A stretch of DNA of 64,000 nt, taken from NCBI GenBank assembly GCA_024509875.1, contig JAMPIV010012220.1, forward strand, positions 62,001 through 126,000, in the 5' to 3' direction. A program made the translations under genes and the position numbers. The notes beneath the pieces are model-generated. The model saw nothing but the letters and a program-made list of their open reading frames with translations, was not told where the DNA came from and searched no databases. The DNA is from Oreohelix idahoensis. Lineage: Eukaryota; Mollusca; Gastropoda; Stylommatophora; Oreohelicidae. Positions 34,675 to 47,179 of the stretch are shown piece after piece (positions within the stretch are counted from its first letter, which is position 1; every line of letters starts with the position of its first letter).

Positions 34675-37600
34675 CCCCCCCCAGTGTGTGAGGATGTTGT
34701 ATGTAATGGTGTCATCATTAGGTGCCTTTACGATACGGGATTGGATTTTGATTCAGTTGTGAGTTCTCACCTGGTGCAAGCTGATCAATACACCACAGAA
34801 ACAGTGAAGATCCAAGCGGCAACCAAGGACGTAGCAACCATGACACTTCCCATCGCTAGGATACATGTGAAAACTCGCTATGTAGAAGGAGTAATCAAGG
34901 CAGCAGTGTTAAACGAACCCATCTACCCTCTGATATTGGGGTGTCGTTATGTATTCTTGGGGAATCCCAGGAAACCTGTGATCATGGCAACAGTGCGGAC
35001 CAGGTCACAGTCACGAAAGGAGGAGGATGAACCCATAAATACTCATCCAGAGGAGATGAGGAAGGCACAGGCAGAAGATAGGTCACTCAACCCATGCTTT
35101 AAGAAATTACCTAAGTGCCATACACCTCCTACGGAAGGGGACTACTATATGAAGAATAAACTGTTGTATAGGAAGGCCGGAACTGGATCAAATGGTCACG
35201 GCCAGCTGGTTCTTCCTACTTCATATAGGAAGAAAGTGTTGGAACTAGGGCACGCGATTCCTTTCAGTGGTCATATGGGGATCAGTGCAACAGGACAGCG
35301 TATAGCTTGTCATTACTTCTGGCCAGGGATAACTGAAGATATAAAAAGATATGTGAAATCCTGTCCAGAGTGTCAAAGGGTAGCTCCAAAGCATTGGACT
35401 GCTCCTGCAACTCTAGGGGAGATGCCCATAGTGGGAACCCCTTTTGAGAGGGTTGCAGTGGATATTGTGGGACCTCTCACTCGAACCAAGAGGAGGAACA
35501 GTTATATTCTCACTCTGGTGGACACTTGTTCGTTGTGGGGAGAGGCTGTAGCCCTGTCATCTATAGATTCAAAGCATGTGGCAGAGGCATTACTCACCAT
35601 ATTCACAAGGTTAGGTTTCCCGCACCAAATCTTGACTGATAACGGCTCTCAGTTCAAGGGGAAACTAACGGAAGAAGTTTTCAGGCTCTTCCAGGCCAAG
35701 CACTTTCATTGTAGCCCGTACCATCCCCAAGGGAACGGCCAGGTGGAGAGGTTCAATGGGACTCTCATTTCTATCCTGAGAAAGCTGGCACATGAGAAAC
35801 CTGATACATGGGACCAATTTTTGCCCGCTGCGTTGTTTGCGTATCGGGAAGTTCCACATAATTCAACCGGGATGGCACCCGCAACCCTGTTATTCGGGAG
35901 GCCAATAAAAGGTCAATTAGAAGCCTTGTTAAGGACATGGACTGATGAGAAGGCAGAGGAAACTGTTACCTCATCTTATAACTATGTGAACGAACTGACC
36001 ACTCGTCTTAAAACTGGATGGAAACTGGCAAATGACAATCTCAGACAAGCCAGAAAGAAACATGCTGCTTACTTTAACAAGAAAGCTAAGGATAGAGAGC
36101 TTCATGTAGGAGAGAAGGTGCTTTTTCTTCTACCCGGTAGCAGTAACAAGTTACAAATTGGATGGCAAGGGCCATACACGGTTCTAGAAAGGATATCTAG
36201 AACTAATTATAAAATCGACAAAAAAGGTAATTAGAAAATTTATCACGTGAATCGCCTAAAGAAATACCTGGAAAGAGGGATCCAGGATGAAACACATCTC
36301 ATGACCTTGTCGATAGCCACAGGAATGAAAAAGGAACCACTTGCCTCTCACGAGTATCCCTTAAAAACAGAGGAAACACAGGCACAGGTGAAGATCAGTA
36401 GGCACCTGACTAAAGCCCAGAGGGTGTAGGTTCAAAAGGTTCTGGTTGAACATACAGACGTGCTAACAGATAAGCCGGGGCATACAAATCTATTAGAGTA
36501 TGACATGAAAGTAATACACCCAACACCCATCTGTATGAGAGCCTATTCCATTCCTTTCGCTAAGGAGAAAGCTTTGAAGGAGGAAATTGAATATCTGTTG
36601 AAGGAAGGAATCATTTCTCACAGTGAATCTCCTTACAGTTCCAGTGTGGTTTTACTGAGGAAACCCTCTGGAGAACACCGTCTGTGTATAGATTACAGAA
36701 AACTGAATGCTGTCACAGAAAATCAGGTGGATCCATTGCCGGATACCAATCAGCTGTTTGCCAGGCTGAATAAGGCAAAATATTTTTCTAAGGTGGATCT
36801 TAGCAAAGGCTATTACCAAATTCCAGTGAAGCCTGAGGTTCGACCTTATCTGGCATTTAGCACCTCGGAAGGCCATTATGAATTCAACATGTTACCATTT
36901 GGCTTGAAAAACGCCCCGAGTGTGTTTTCCAGAATGATGCGCAAGTTATTGGATCCCCTGAATAACCCATGTATAACCAATTTCATGGACGACATTCTTA
37001 TTGCTACTGAGACATTCGAAGAACACATAAACTCTCTGAATATGCTATTTGATAGGCTCAGAGAAGCAAATTTGACGGCTAGACCAACCAAATGTAGTGT
37101 GGGCTGTAAAGAACTCGAATTTTTGGGACACACAGTGTATCAGGGAAACATGACCCCTGACCCAAAGAATTTAGAGAAACTACAGAAAGCCCCGAGACCA
37201 CAAACCAAGAAAGATGTGAGGTCTTTTGTATCTTTATGTGGATTTTATCAAAAATACATAAAGAACTTTAACTCTATTTGTGCACCGCTGACAGACTTAA
37301 CTAGAAAAGGTCAACCTGAAAAAATCATTTGATCAGCGCAGTGTGAATTGGCATACCAAGAGTTAAAAGATAAACTCACTAGCAAGCCGATATTGAAATT
37401 GCCTGATCTAAGTCAGGAATTTGTGGTGAGAACGGATGCGAGTAACATAGGATTAGGGGCCACTTTGTTACAGAGGTCCACCTCACAGGATGGAGAACTG
37501 AACCCAGTTGCTTACACTAGCCGCAAGTTAAACCAAGCGGAAAAAAATTACTCAACAAGTGAAAAAGAGTGTCTAGCATTGATCTGGGCCATAAAAAAGT

Positions 37601-37806
37601 TCCAAATTTATCTTTATGGTAGGTCATTTGTGGTGCAAACAGATCACCAACCTTTAGTGTTCTGATCTCAGGCCAAGCATGAAAATGCACGTTTATTAAG
37701 GTGGTCGTTATTGATTCAACCTTATCAATTTTCCATCGAATATATATCCGGCTCGAAAAACGTCGGAGCAGATTTCCTGAGTAGACACCCTTGTGAGGAA
37801 AAGTAG
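34675..37806 (+). pseudogene. Element C pol: protease-integrase-RT-RNase H, in-frame stops only
   Basis: In one uninterrupted frame: protease CLYDTGLDFDSVV; integrase zinc domain HAIPFSGHMG..CPECQ; DDE core VAVDIVGPL, LTDNGSQF, GQVERFNG; IGWQGPYTVLERIS; RT RLCIDYRKLN, KVDLSKGYYQIP, TNFMDDILIA (about 36,978-37,001); RNase H VVRTDASNIGLGATLL and QTDHQPL; ending GADFLSRHP. Stops are TAG 36,232, TAG 36,427, TGA 37,330 (TGG in D) and TGA 37,663. There is no frameshift over about 3.1 kb, which is unusual for neutral decay. The FMDD box replaces the common YxDD. Confidence 0.93.
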
Positions 37807-37880
37807 GAAAAGCCTAGGGAATAGTACTTTATTTACGCTAATTGTCTCACAGATAATAACCTGCAATGATTGCAAGTTTT

Positions 37881-37893
37881 AGGAAAGGAGGTG
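37881..37893 (+). promoter_or_regulatory. Polypurine tract of element C
   Basis: AGGAAAGGAGGTG immediately precedes TGTAGTAAAATCTG, the same sequence that opens the whole array at 22,448. The identical tract precedes the copy at 44,933. Confidence 0.65.
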
Positions 37894-38326
37894 TGTAGTA
37901 AAATCTGTGAGAACAAATGCTAAATTCCAGGAAATTGTACTCCCAATGCTAATATATAGAACCAGCCCGTGTGTGTCTGACTGGCTTCTTCCAATACGCC
38001 AGCAGCACGCTAAAATTTTATACCGAAGTAATGCCAAAACGATTTTCCGCAGTCTAACATTGTACGCTTTGCTAGCGTTGGCTTTGAGACTAAATATTTT
38101 CTTGTAGAACGAAACTGCAACAAAAATTAACACATACTACCTATACCTTGCAAGACCCCTTTTTTCTCGACACGCGTTCTGGACATATATTCACACGGTT
38201 GGACTTGGCAGACGATACACACACACACTTGTGACGTAGCGTAGTGTTCGTTCTACATACGGTAGTTTGAAAATAAAAGAAAAAATTAAGGTTAACGTGA
38301 GATTTTTTGAAAATGCCGTACTGAAT

Positions 38327-38366
<40 letters not shown>

Positions 38367-38397
38367 CGAGGGGGATGAGACAGAGTATCGGAAGGAG
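37894..38397 (+). repeat. U3-like segment after element C, with a 40-base G run
   Basis: It starts TGTAGTAAAATCTGTGAGAA and matches 22,448-22,840 and 44,933-45,395. It is either the first part of a 2.27-kb C-type LTR continuing to 40,158, or a fragment of a B-type LTR left in front of one beginning TGTCACGG at 38,398. It includes an uninterrupted run of 40 G at 38,327-38,366; the D copy has 7 G there. Confidence 0.75.
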
Positions 38398-40158
38398 TGT
38401 CACGGTTCGTGTTTACATATTTGAATAGGAGAGGAAATGTTTTATTTGAAGCATTGTAGGGTGTAATAGATAACAGCAGGATTAATAAGTAGGTATGAGT
38501 ATTTAAAACTATTAAGAAATAAAGAAGTTGGACAGAAGACAGATAGACAGATGGACTTGAAAATCTTTCTCAGTTTGCCCGTAGGTGGGGTTTAAGGGGA
38601 AGGAGTCCTTATTTTGAATATTTGAGGTCAGTTTTATTTGAAAAGGAACGCTATTCACTAAACAGTCTCTGATTGGCTGTAGTATAATAGACAAACGGTT
38701 GTATAAAACCAATTAGTATTGAGTATAGGGGGCCACTAGATGAAAAATTTCTTACACTAAAGACGTTGTTGTTATAGACAAGGCAAGAGTACTGTCTTGT
38801 TGCTAATTCTGCACAAGCAGCGATCTGGATTTGTTACCATATATCGCAATATTCAACTAATTGGTGTATAAAATTTCTTTGATTGCGGTAAGAATGGAAA
38901 CCTTTATATTAACATTTATATTGTCAATTTTATCATGTATGCATTATCGACTCTGTATGAACCTTAAAGGGGAAACATTTATCTGGAGGGAAGGCAACCT
39001 CAAACTCTGTGTTGTTTCACAGCGTTGTTAGGAACTGTATTAACCTGGTATAGAAAAGCCAGACAGGCTTTCGGCCATATGGGGAGAAAAGAAAATTAAA
39101 TATTTATGATGAAAAGAAAAAGTTGTGTTATGACATAAGACCAGGAAGATCACTGGCCGTCTTCTTCAGCAAGTCACCGTGATTGTACATGACTTGATAG
39201 TATTAATGTAAAATGTTTCCTTTATCAAGGAAAATGTCAAACAGTGGTTTGAAAGTTATTTATCCAGAAGGGGGTACCAACCAAATTGAGAACGTTAACT
39301 AATTGTTTAGTTACCATACTGATGTCTGATGATATTGCCATGTTAGAATAATGAAAGAGAGAGATTATTAGATGCTGAGTGGGACACATTTGTATTGTTC
39401 CAGAGTTTCATCTACGAGTGAAAGTGAGCCCAGGTGATCTAACACCTGTCCCTAAGTTCTGCAGTGAGGCCTAACTACTGAGTGCCTACACAGTGATTTA
39501 CCTATAGAAGCAGAATCGTGTCTTGGCAGTGGATGCTGGCGTTTTATACATACTTCAACCAGCCTGGTTCCAGAGACCTCAGATAAGACTTGTCTGGGAA
39601 ATTGATATCACAAACAATCCACTCTCTCAGTTTTCACAAAAGATAGTGTATCAGACAGTGAGGAAAAAAAACGTTCAATAAACATGTACCCTTTTCTAGG
39701 AGCAAGAGATACTTGACATTTTCCCAGCTTGAGACATATAAATAATTGACAGTTGTAAAATAATTGGTTGTAAATAATTTCATTATCATGTTGAGTTGAT
39801 TATTCCTGTGTCAGAAGAATAAGTAGATATAGGAAAATAAATTGAAAAAAAATAAGTTACATTCAAAACTTTACCCAGTGACTTGTTTAATCATTGTTTA
39901 TTAGTAATAGGTGTAGTTGTTGTCCTGTTCATACACTTCATCACATTGCATATACCCTAGACACTTGCTAGACAACATACACACACCAATACACTTCAGT
40001 AGGGGAAGATATATAATCGGGTGAGGTCGTGGTGGAAGCAGACAGGTACCCTGTAAACTTATTTGTATTTAATAAACCTCAGGGACTTGCATAGCTGACC
40101 TCACACCAGATACCATTAATATAATATTTAAACCAATAATAACAACTAATTCACTACA
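38398..40158 (+). repeat. LTR of element C/D, copy 2
   Basis: Near-identical to 31,465-33,225. It is shared in position between elements C (3' side) and D (5' side). It is preceded by GGAAGGAG, which could serve as a second polypurine tract, and followed by the TTGGGACGCTC primer-binding sequence. Confidence 0.88.
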
Positions 40159-40353
40159 TTAATTGGGACGCTCTTCCGGGATTTAAAGGTTCTTAGTACC
40201 CTACATTAAGTGAGTCACTAGTCCCAGTATTTGTAAAATCTAATAGTAAAAATAATTTGAGAGTGGTTTGAGATATCATTGCCCTTTGTCTTGTGTTTAG
40301 AGTTGGTTAATTAGTTAAGGTAGTGGATAGTATTTCATATTGTTAACTATAAA

Positions 40354-41713
40354 ATGGCGGATATGGCTAAATACAGATCTGCTGCTGTGCAGACTGCAAA
40401 GGAAATGAATTTAGATGGGCAAGCTCTGATTTAGTATGTGACATCAGAGTGTGATAAGTATATGGAAAGGGAAGATAAGAGATTAGCTGAGGAGAAGAGA
40501 ATTATGTTAGAGGATGCTAGGGAGCTTAAGAAATTAGAGGCTGATAGGGAGGCTGAGATCAAGAGGCTGCAGTTAGAGGAGAAGAAGCTTGAGGCTGAGG
40601 CCAGGAAAGAAGAAAAGAGGTTGGAGGCTGCCAAGGAGGAGAAGAGATTACAGATGGAGGCTGAGAAAGAAGAGAAACGGTTACAAAGGGAACATGAGTT
40701 GCGACTAAGGTAGATGGAGTTACAAGGCCATGCTCCTGATAATGGAAGTAGCTCATCCACCTCCGACTCTGCTGCAAGCCAGGTCGCCTCAACCTCAGCC
40801 ATGGGGTTCCAGTTGGACCCATTTGTAGAAAAAGATGATGATATTGAGTCATTTTTATCTAGATTTGAAAGGTTAGCTACTATGTATGGACTAGAGAAAG
40901 AGAGATGGAGTATGAAGGTATCTCAGGGGCTTAGGGGAACCTCTTATGAGGTCTTCGCCAAACTGAGCAAGGATGATCAGGATGACTACGACATTCTTAA
41001 GCAAGCTCTTCTAGTTAGATATGAGAAAAATAGTGAATTTTACAGAAAGAAATTTAGGAATGCCAAACTGTTGACTGGAGAGACTTACCACCAGTTCTCT
41101 GCACGCCTGGAGACATACCTGGAGAAATGGACTGCTCTGGGGAAAACCCAAGATTTAAAGGAAATGATTATGACTGAGCAGTTAAGAGAGTCCATGGCTC
41201 CAGACCTGAGAAAATTTCTCATGGAACAGGGTGCTGAGAGGCTGGGGGAGATCTTAAATGTGGCTGAGAGATATCAGGCAGCCCAGTCTGAGATAGCAAG
41301 TTTAAAGAAGAAGCCTATAGACCATAATAAAGCTCCACAAAACCAAACCTAACTTTTTTAATAAAGTAAGATAACTTTCTTAAATGTACTTTACCTCTTT
41401 TGTCTATATATTTAACTACAAAAATGATTTTTTTTTTTCATTTATACTAACCCCTTACCGCAAACAACAGTAAAGATAAATTTAACAAGGGTGAGACCTA
41501 TTATGATAAAGCCAAGTTTGACCAACGAGATAGAAACTCGCAATTCAATGATAAGAAAAATTTTCCTCAGGGAAATAAATGGTGTAAGTGGTGCAAGAAA
41601 AATAATCATGACACCACAATGTGTACTCGAAAACCTCCTAACTTTGCTGCAATGAAAACGGGAAGAAAGGGACAAAAGGTTAAACCTGTTGGACAGCAGG
41701 AACCTTACCACCC
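40354..41713 (+). pseudogene. Element D gag, with stops and a replaced segment
   Basis: Almost identical to element C gag, including the same TAG codons (40,432-40,434 and 40,711-40,713). After AAAACCA (about 41,345) the next 40 or so bases of C are replaced by about 125 bases of unrelated AT-rich sequence, up to AGATAAATTTAAC at about 41,473. The replacement carries a stop and changes frame. The zinc knuckle WCKWCKKNNHDTTMC follows at about 41,580-41,630. Confidence 0.9.
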
Positions 41714-44700
41714 CCCCCCAGTGTGTGAGGATGTTGTATGTAATGGTGTCATCATTAGGTGCCTTTACGATACGGGATTGGATTTTGATTCAGTTGTGAG
41801 TTCTCACCTGGTGCAAGCTGATCAATACACCACAGAAACAGTGAAGATCCAAGCGGCAACCAAGGACATAGCAACCATGACACTTCCCATCGCTAGGATA
41901 CATGTGAAAACTCGCTATGTAGAAGGAGTAATCAAGGCAGCAGTGTTAAACGAACCCATCTACCCTCTGATATATTGGGCTGTCGTTATGTATTCTTGGG
42001 GAATCCCAGGAAACCTGTGATCATGGCAACAGTGCGGACCAGGTCACAGTCACGAAAGGAGGAGGATGAACCCATAAATACTCATCCAGAGGAGATGAGG
42101 AAGGCACAGGCAGAAGATAGGTCACTCAACCCATGCTTTAAGAAATTACCTAAGTGCCATACACCTCCTACGGAAGGGGACTACTATATGAAGAATAAAC
42201 TGTTGTATAGGAAGGCCGGAACTGGATCAAATGGTCACGGCCAGCTGGTTCTTCCTACTTCATATAGGAAGAAAGTGTTGGAACTAGGGCACGCGATTCC
42301 TTTCAGTGGTCATATGGGGATCAGTGCAACAGGACAGCGTATAGCTTGTCATTACTTCTGGCCAGGGATAACTGAAGATATAAAAAGATATGTGAAATCC
42401 TGTCCAGAGTGTCAAAGGGTAGCTCCAAAGCATTGGACTGCTCCTGCAACTCTAGGGGAGATGCCCATAGTGGGAACCCCTTTTGAGATGGTTGCAGTGG
42501 ATATTGTGGGACCTCTCACTCGAACCAAGAGGAGGAACAGTTATATTCTCACTCTGGTGGACACTTGTTCGATGTGGGGAGAGGCTGTAGCCCTGTCATC
42601 TATAGATTCAAAGCATGTGGCAGAGGCATTACTCACCATATTCACAAGGTTAGGTTTCCCGCACCAAATCTTGACTGATAACGGCTCTCAGTTCAAGGGG
42701 AAACTAACGGAAGAAGTTTTCAGGCTCTTCCAGGCCAAGCACTTTCATTGTAGCCCGTACCATCCCCAAGGGAACGGCCAGGTGGAGAGGTTCAATGGGA
42801 CTCTCATTTCTATCCTGAGAAAGCTGGCACATGAGAAACCTGATACATGGGACCAATTTTTGCCCGCTGCGTTGTTTGCGTATCGGGAAGTTCCACATAA
42901 TTCAACCGGGATGGCACCCGCAACCCTGTTATTCGGGAGGCCAATAAAAGGTCCATTAGAAGCCTTGTTAAGGACATGGACTGATGAGAAGGCAGAGGAA
43001 ACTGTTACCTCATCTTATAACTATGTGAACGAACTGACCACTCGTCTTAAAACTGGATGGAAACTGGCAAATGACAATCTCAGACAAGCCAGAAAGAAAC
43101 ATGCTGCTTACTTTAACAAGAAAGCTAAGGATAGAGAGCTTCATGTGGGAGAGAAGGTGCTTTTTCTTCTACCCGGTAGCAGTAACAAGTTACAAATTGG
43201 ATGGCAAGGGCCATACACGGTTCTAGAAAGGATATCTAGAACTAATTATAAAATCGACAAAAAAGGTAATTAGAAAATTTATCACGTGAATCTCCTAAAG
43301 AAATACCTGGAAAGAGGGATCCAGGATGAAACACATCTCATGACCTTGTCGATAGCCACAGGAATGAAAAAGGAACCACTTGCCTCTCACGAGTATCCCT
43401 TAAAAACAGAGGAAACACAGGCACAGGTGAAGATCAGTAGGCACCTGACTAAAGCCCAGAGGGTGTAGGTTCAAAAGGTTCTGGTTGAACATACAGACGT
43501 GCTAACAGATAAGCCGAGGCATACAAATCTATTAGAGTATGACATGAAAGTAATACACCCAACACCCATCTGTATGAGAGCCTATTCCATTCCTTTCGCT
43601 AAGGAGAAAGCTTTGAAGGAGGAAATTGAATATCTGTTGAAGGAAGGAATCATTTCTCACAGTGAATCTCCTTACAGTTCCAGTGTGGTTTTACTGAGGA
43701 AACCCTCTGGAGAACACCGTCTGTGTATAGATTACAGAAAACTGAATGCTGTCACAGAAAATCAGGTGGATCCATTGCCGGATACCAATCAGCTGTTTGC
43801 CAGGCTGAATAAGGCAAAATATTTTTCTAAGGTGGATCTTAGCAAAGGCTATTACCAAATTCCAGTGAAGCCTGAGGTTCGACCTTATCTGGCATTTAGC
43901 ACCTCGGAAGGCCATTATGAATTCAACATGTTACCATTTGGCTTGAAAAACGCCCTGAGTGTGTTTTCCAGAATGATGCGCAAGTTATTGGATCCCCTGA
44001 ATAACCCATGTATAACCAATTTCATGGACGACATCCTTATTGCTACTGAGACATTCAAAGAACACATAAACTCTCTGAATATGCTATTTGATAGGCTCAG
44101 AGATGCAAATTTGACGGCTAGACCAACCAAATGTAGTGTGGGCTGTAAAGAACTCGAATTCTTGGGACACACAGTGTATCAGGGAAACATGACCCCTGAC
44201 CCCAAGAACCTGGAGAAATTACAAAAAGCACCGAGGCCACAAACCAAGAAAGATGTGAGGTCTTTTGTATCTTTATGTGGATTTTATCAAAAATACATAA
44301 AGAACTTTAACTCTATTTGTGCACCGCTGACAGACTTAACTAGAAAAGGTCAACCTGAAAAAATCATTTGGTCAGCGCAGTGTGAATTGGCATACCAAGA
44401 GTTAAAAGATAAACTCACTAGCAAGCCGATATTGAAATTGCCTGATCTAAGTCAGGAATTTGTGGTGAGAACGGATGCGAGTAACATAGGATTAGGGGCC
44501 ACTTTGTTACAGAGGTCCACCTCACAGGATGGAGAACTGAACCCAGTTGCTTACGCTAGCCGCAAGTTAAACAAAGCGGAAAAAAATTACTCAACAAGTG
44601 AAAAAGAGTGTCTAGCATTGATCTGGGCCATAAAAAAGTTTCAAATTTATCTTTATGGTAGGTCATTTGTGGTGCAAACAGATCACCAGCCTTTAGTGTT

Positions 44701-44845
44701 CTGATCTCAGGCCAAACATGAAAATGCACGTTTATTAAGGTGGTCGTTATTGATTCAACCTTATCAATTTTCCATCGAATATATATCCGGCTCGAAAAAC
44801 GTCGGAGCAGATTTCCTGAGTAGACACCCTTGTGAGGAAAAGTAG
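41714..44845 (+). pseudogene. Element D pol: protease-integrase-RT-RNase H
   Basis: Near-copy of element C pol with the same domain order and the same stops at 43,271, 43,466 and 44,702; the C stop at 37,330 is TGG here. D alone has a small insertion at about 41,970 (CTCTGATATATTGGGCTG against CTCTGATATTGGGGTG) that shifts frame just after the protease. The integrase acids, FMDD box and RNase H acids are retained. Differences from C are scattered substitutions, for example a Met for Arg codon before the first integrase Asp. Confidence 0.93.
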
Positions 44846-44919
44846 GAAAAGCCTAGGGAATAGTACTTTATTTACGCTAATTGTCTCACAGATAATAACC
44901 TGCAATGATTGCAAGTTTT

Positions 44920-45395
44920 AGGAAAGGAGGTGTGTAGTAAAATCTGTGAGAACAAATGCTAAATTCCAGGAAATTGTACTCCCAATGCTAATATATAGAA
45001 CCAGCCCGTGTGTGTCTGACTGGCTTCTTCCAATACGCCAGCAGCACGCTAAAATTTTATACCGAAGTAATGCCAAAACGATTTTCCACAGTCTAACATT
45101 GTACGCTTTGCTAGCGTTGGCTTTGAGACTAAATATTTTCTTGTAGAACGAAACTGCAACAAGAATTAACACATACTACCTATACCTTGCAAGACCCCTT
45201 TTTTCTCGACACGCGTTCTGGACATATATTCACACGGTTGGACTTGGCAGACGATACACACACACACTTGTGATGTAGCGTAGTGTTCGTTCTACATACG
45301 GTAGTTTGAAAATAAAAGAAAAAATTAAGGTTAACGTGAGATTTTTTGAAAATGCCGTACTGAATGGGGGGGATGAGACAGAGTATCGGAAGGAG
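44920..45395 (+). repeat. Polypurine tract and U3-like segment after element D
   Basis: AGGAAAGGAGGTG (44,920-44,932) precedes TGTAGTAAAATC at 44,933. The segment repeats 37,894-38,397 closely but has only 7 G where that copy has 40, so the two differ in length by about 40 bases. Confidence 0.75.
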
Positions 45396-47179
45396 TGTCA
45401 CGGTTCGTGTTTACATATTTGAATAGGAGAGGAAATGTTTTATTTGAAGCAATGTAGGGTGTAATAGATAACAGCAGGATAAATAAGTTGGTATGAGTAT
45501 TTAAAACTATTAAGAAATAAAGAAGTTGGACAGAAGACAGATAGACAGATGGACTTGAAAATCTTTCTCAGTTTGCCCGTAGGTGGGGTTTAAGGGGAAG
45601 GAGTCCTTATTTTGAATATTTGAGGTCAGTTTTATTTGAAAAGGAACGCTATTCACTAAACAGTCTCTGATTGGCTGTAGTATAATAGACAAACGGTTGT
45701 ATAAAACCAATTAGTATTGAGTATAGGGGGCCACTAGATGAAAAATTTCTTACACTAAAGACGTTGTTGTTATAGACAAGGCAAGAGTACTGTCTTGGTT
45801 GCTAATTCTGCACAAGCAGCGATCTGGATTTGTTACCATATATCGCAATATTCAACTAATTGGTGTATAAAATTTCTTTGATTGCGGTAAGAATGGAAAC
45901 CTTTATATTAACATTTATATTGTCAATTTTATCATGTATGCATTATCGACTCTGTATGAACCTTAAAGGGGAAACATTTATCTGGAGGGAAGGCAACCTC
46001 AAACTCTGTGTTGTTTCACAGCGTTGTTAGAAACTGTATTAACCTGGTATAGAAAAGCCAGACAGGCTTTCGGCCATATGGGGAGAACAGAAAATTAAAT
46101 ATTTATGATGAAAAGAAAAAGTTGTGTTATGACATAAGACCAGGAAGATCACTGGCCGTCTTCTTCAGCAAGTCACCGTGATTGTACATGACTTGATAGT
46201 ATTAATGTAAAATGTTTCCTTTATCAAGGAAAATGTCAAACGGTGGTTTGAAAGTTATTTATCCAGAAGGGGGTACCAACCAAATTGAGAACGTTAACTA
46301 ATTGTTTAGTTACCATACTGATGTCTGATGATATTGCCATGTTAGAATAATGAAAGAGAGAGATTATTAGATGCTGAGTGGGACACATTTGTATTGTTCC
46401 AGAGTTTCATCTACGAGTGAAAGTGAGCCCAGGTGATCTAACACCTGTCCCTAAGTTCTGCAGTGAGGCCTAACTACTGAGTGCCTACACAGTGATTTAC
46501 CTATAGAAGCAGAATCGTGTCTTGGCAGTGGATGCTGGCGTTTTATACATACTTCAACCAGCCTGGTTCCAGAGACCTCAGATAAGACTTGTCTGGGAAA
46601 TTGATATCACAAACAATCCACTCTCTCAGTTTTCACAAAAGATAGTGTATCAGACAGTGAGGAACAAAAACGTTCAGTAAACTTGTACCCTTTTCTAGGA
46701 GCAAGAGATTCTTGACATTTTCCCAGCTTGAGACATATAAATAATTGTGGGATAACACCGACTCAATGACAGTTGTAAAATAATTGGTTGTAAATAATTT
46801 CATTATCATGTTGAGTTGATTATTCCTGTGTCAGAAGAATAACTAGATACAGGAAAATAAAGTGGAAAAAAAATAAGTTACATTCAAAACTTTACCCAGT
46901 GACTTGTTTAATCATTGTTTATTAGTAATAGGTGTAGTTGTTGTCCTGTTCATACACTTCATCACATTGCATATACCCTAGACACTTGCTAGACAACATA
47001 CACACACCAATACACTTCAGTAGGGGAAGATATATAATCGGGTGAGGTCGTGGTGGAAGCAGACAGGTACCCTGTAAACTTATTTGTATTTAATAAACCT
47101 CAGGGACTTGCATAGCTGACCTCACACCAGATACCATTAATATAATATTTAAACCAATAATAACAACTAATTCACCACA
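45396..47179 (+). repeat. LTR copy 3, outer right end of the array
   Basis: Near-identical to the two earlier C-type LTRs but with about 21 extra bases near 46,748 (TGGGATAACACCGACTCAAT). It ends TTCACCACA at 47,179 and is followed by CATTC, the right target-site duplication. No primer-binding sequence follows, as expected for a 3' LTR. Confidence 0.88.

Larger units (their letters stand above)
22448..47179 (+). mobile_element. 24.7-kb tandem array of three Gmr1-like LTR retrotransposons (B, C, D)
   Basis: The order is LTR, B, LTR, LTR, C, LTR, D, LTR, all on the plus strand. The array starts with TGTAGTAAAATC at 22,448 and ends CACCACA at 47,179. The same 5 bases, CATTC, stand immediately outside both ends (22,443-22,447 and 47,180-47,184), so the whole array behaves as one integrase-made insertion into the element A 3' LTR. 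The later expansion probably occurred by recombination between LTRs or duplication at DNA level. C and D units repeat with a spacing of about 6.93-7.0 kb. Confidence 0.88.

Noticed and set aside
33499..37665. In-frame TAG codons explained by A-to-I editing to Trp
   Set aside because: Related elements have Ala, Glu, Arg and Leu at most of these positions; only one stop (TGA at 37,330) replaces Trp.
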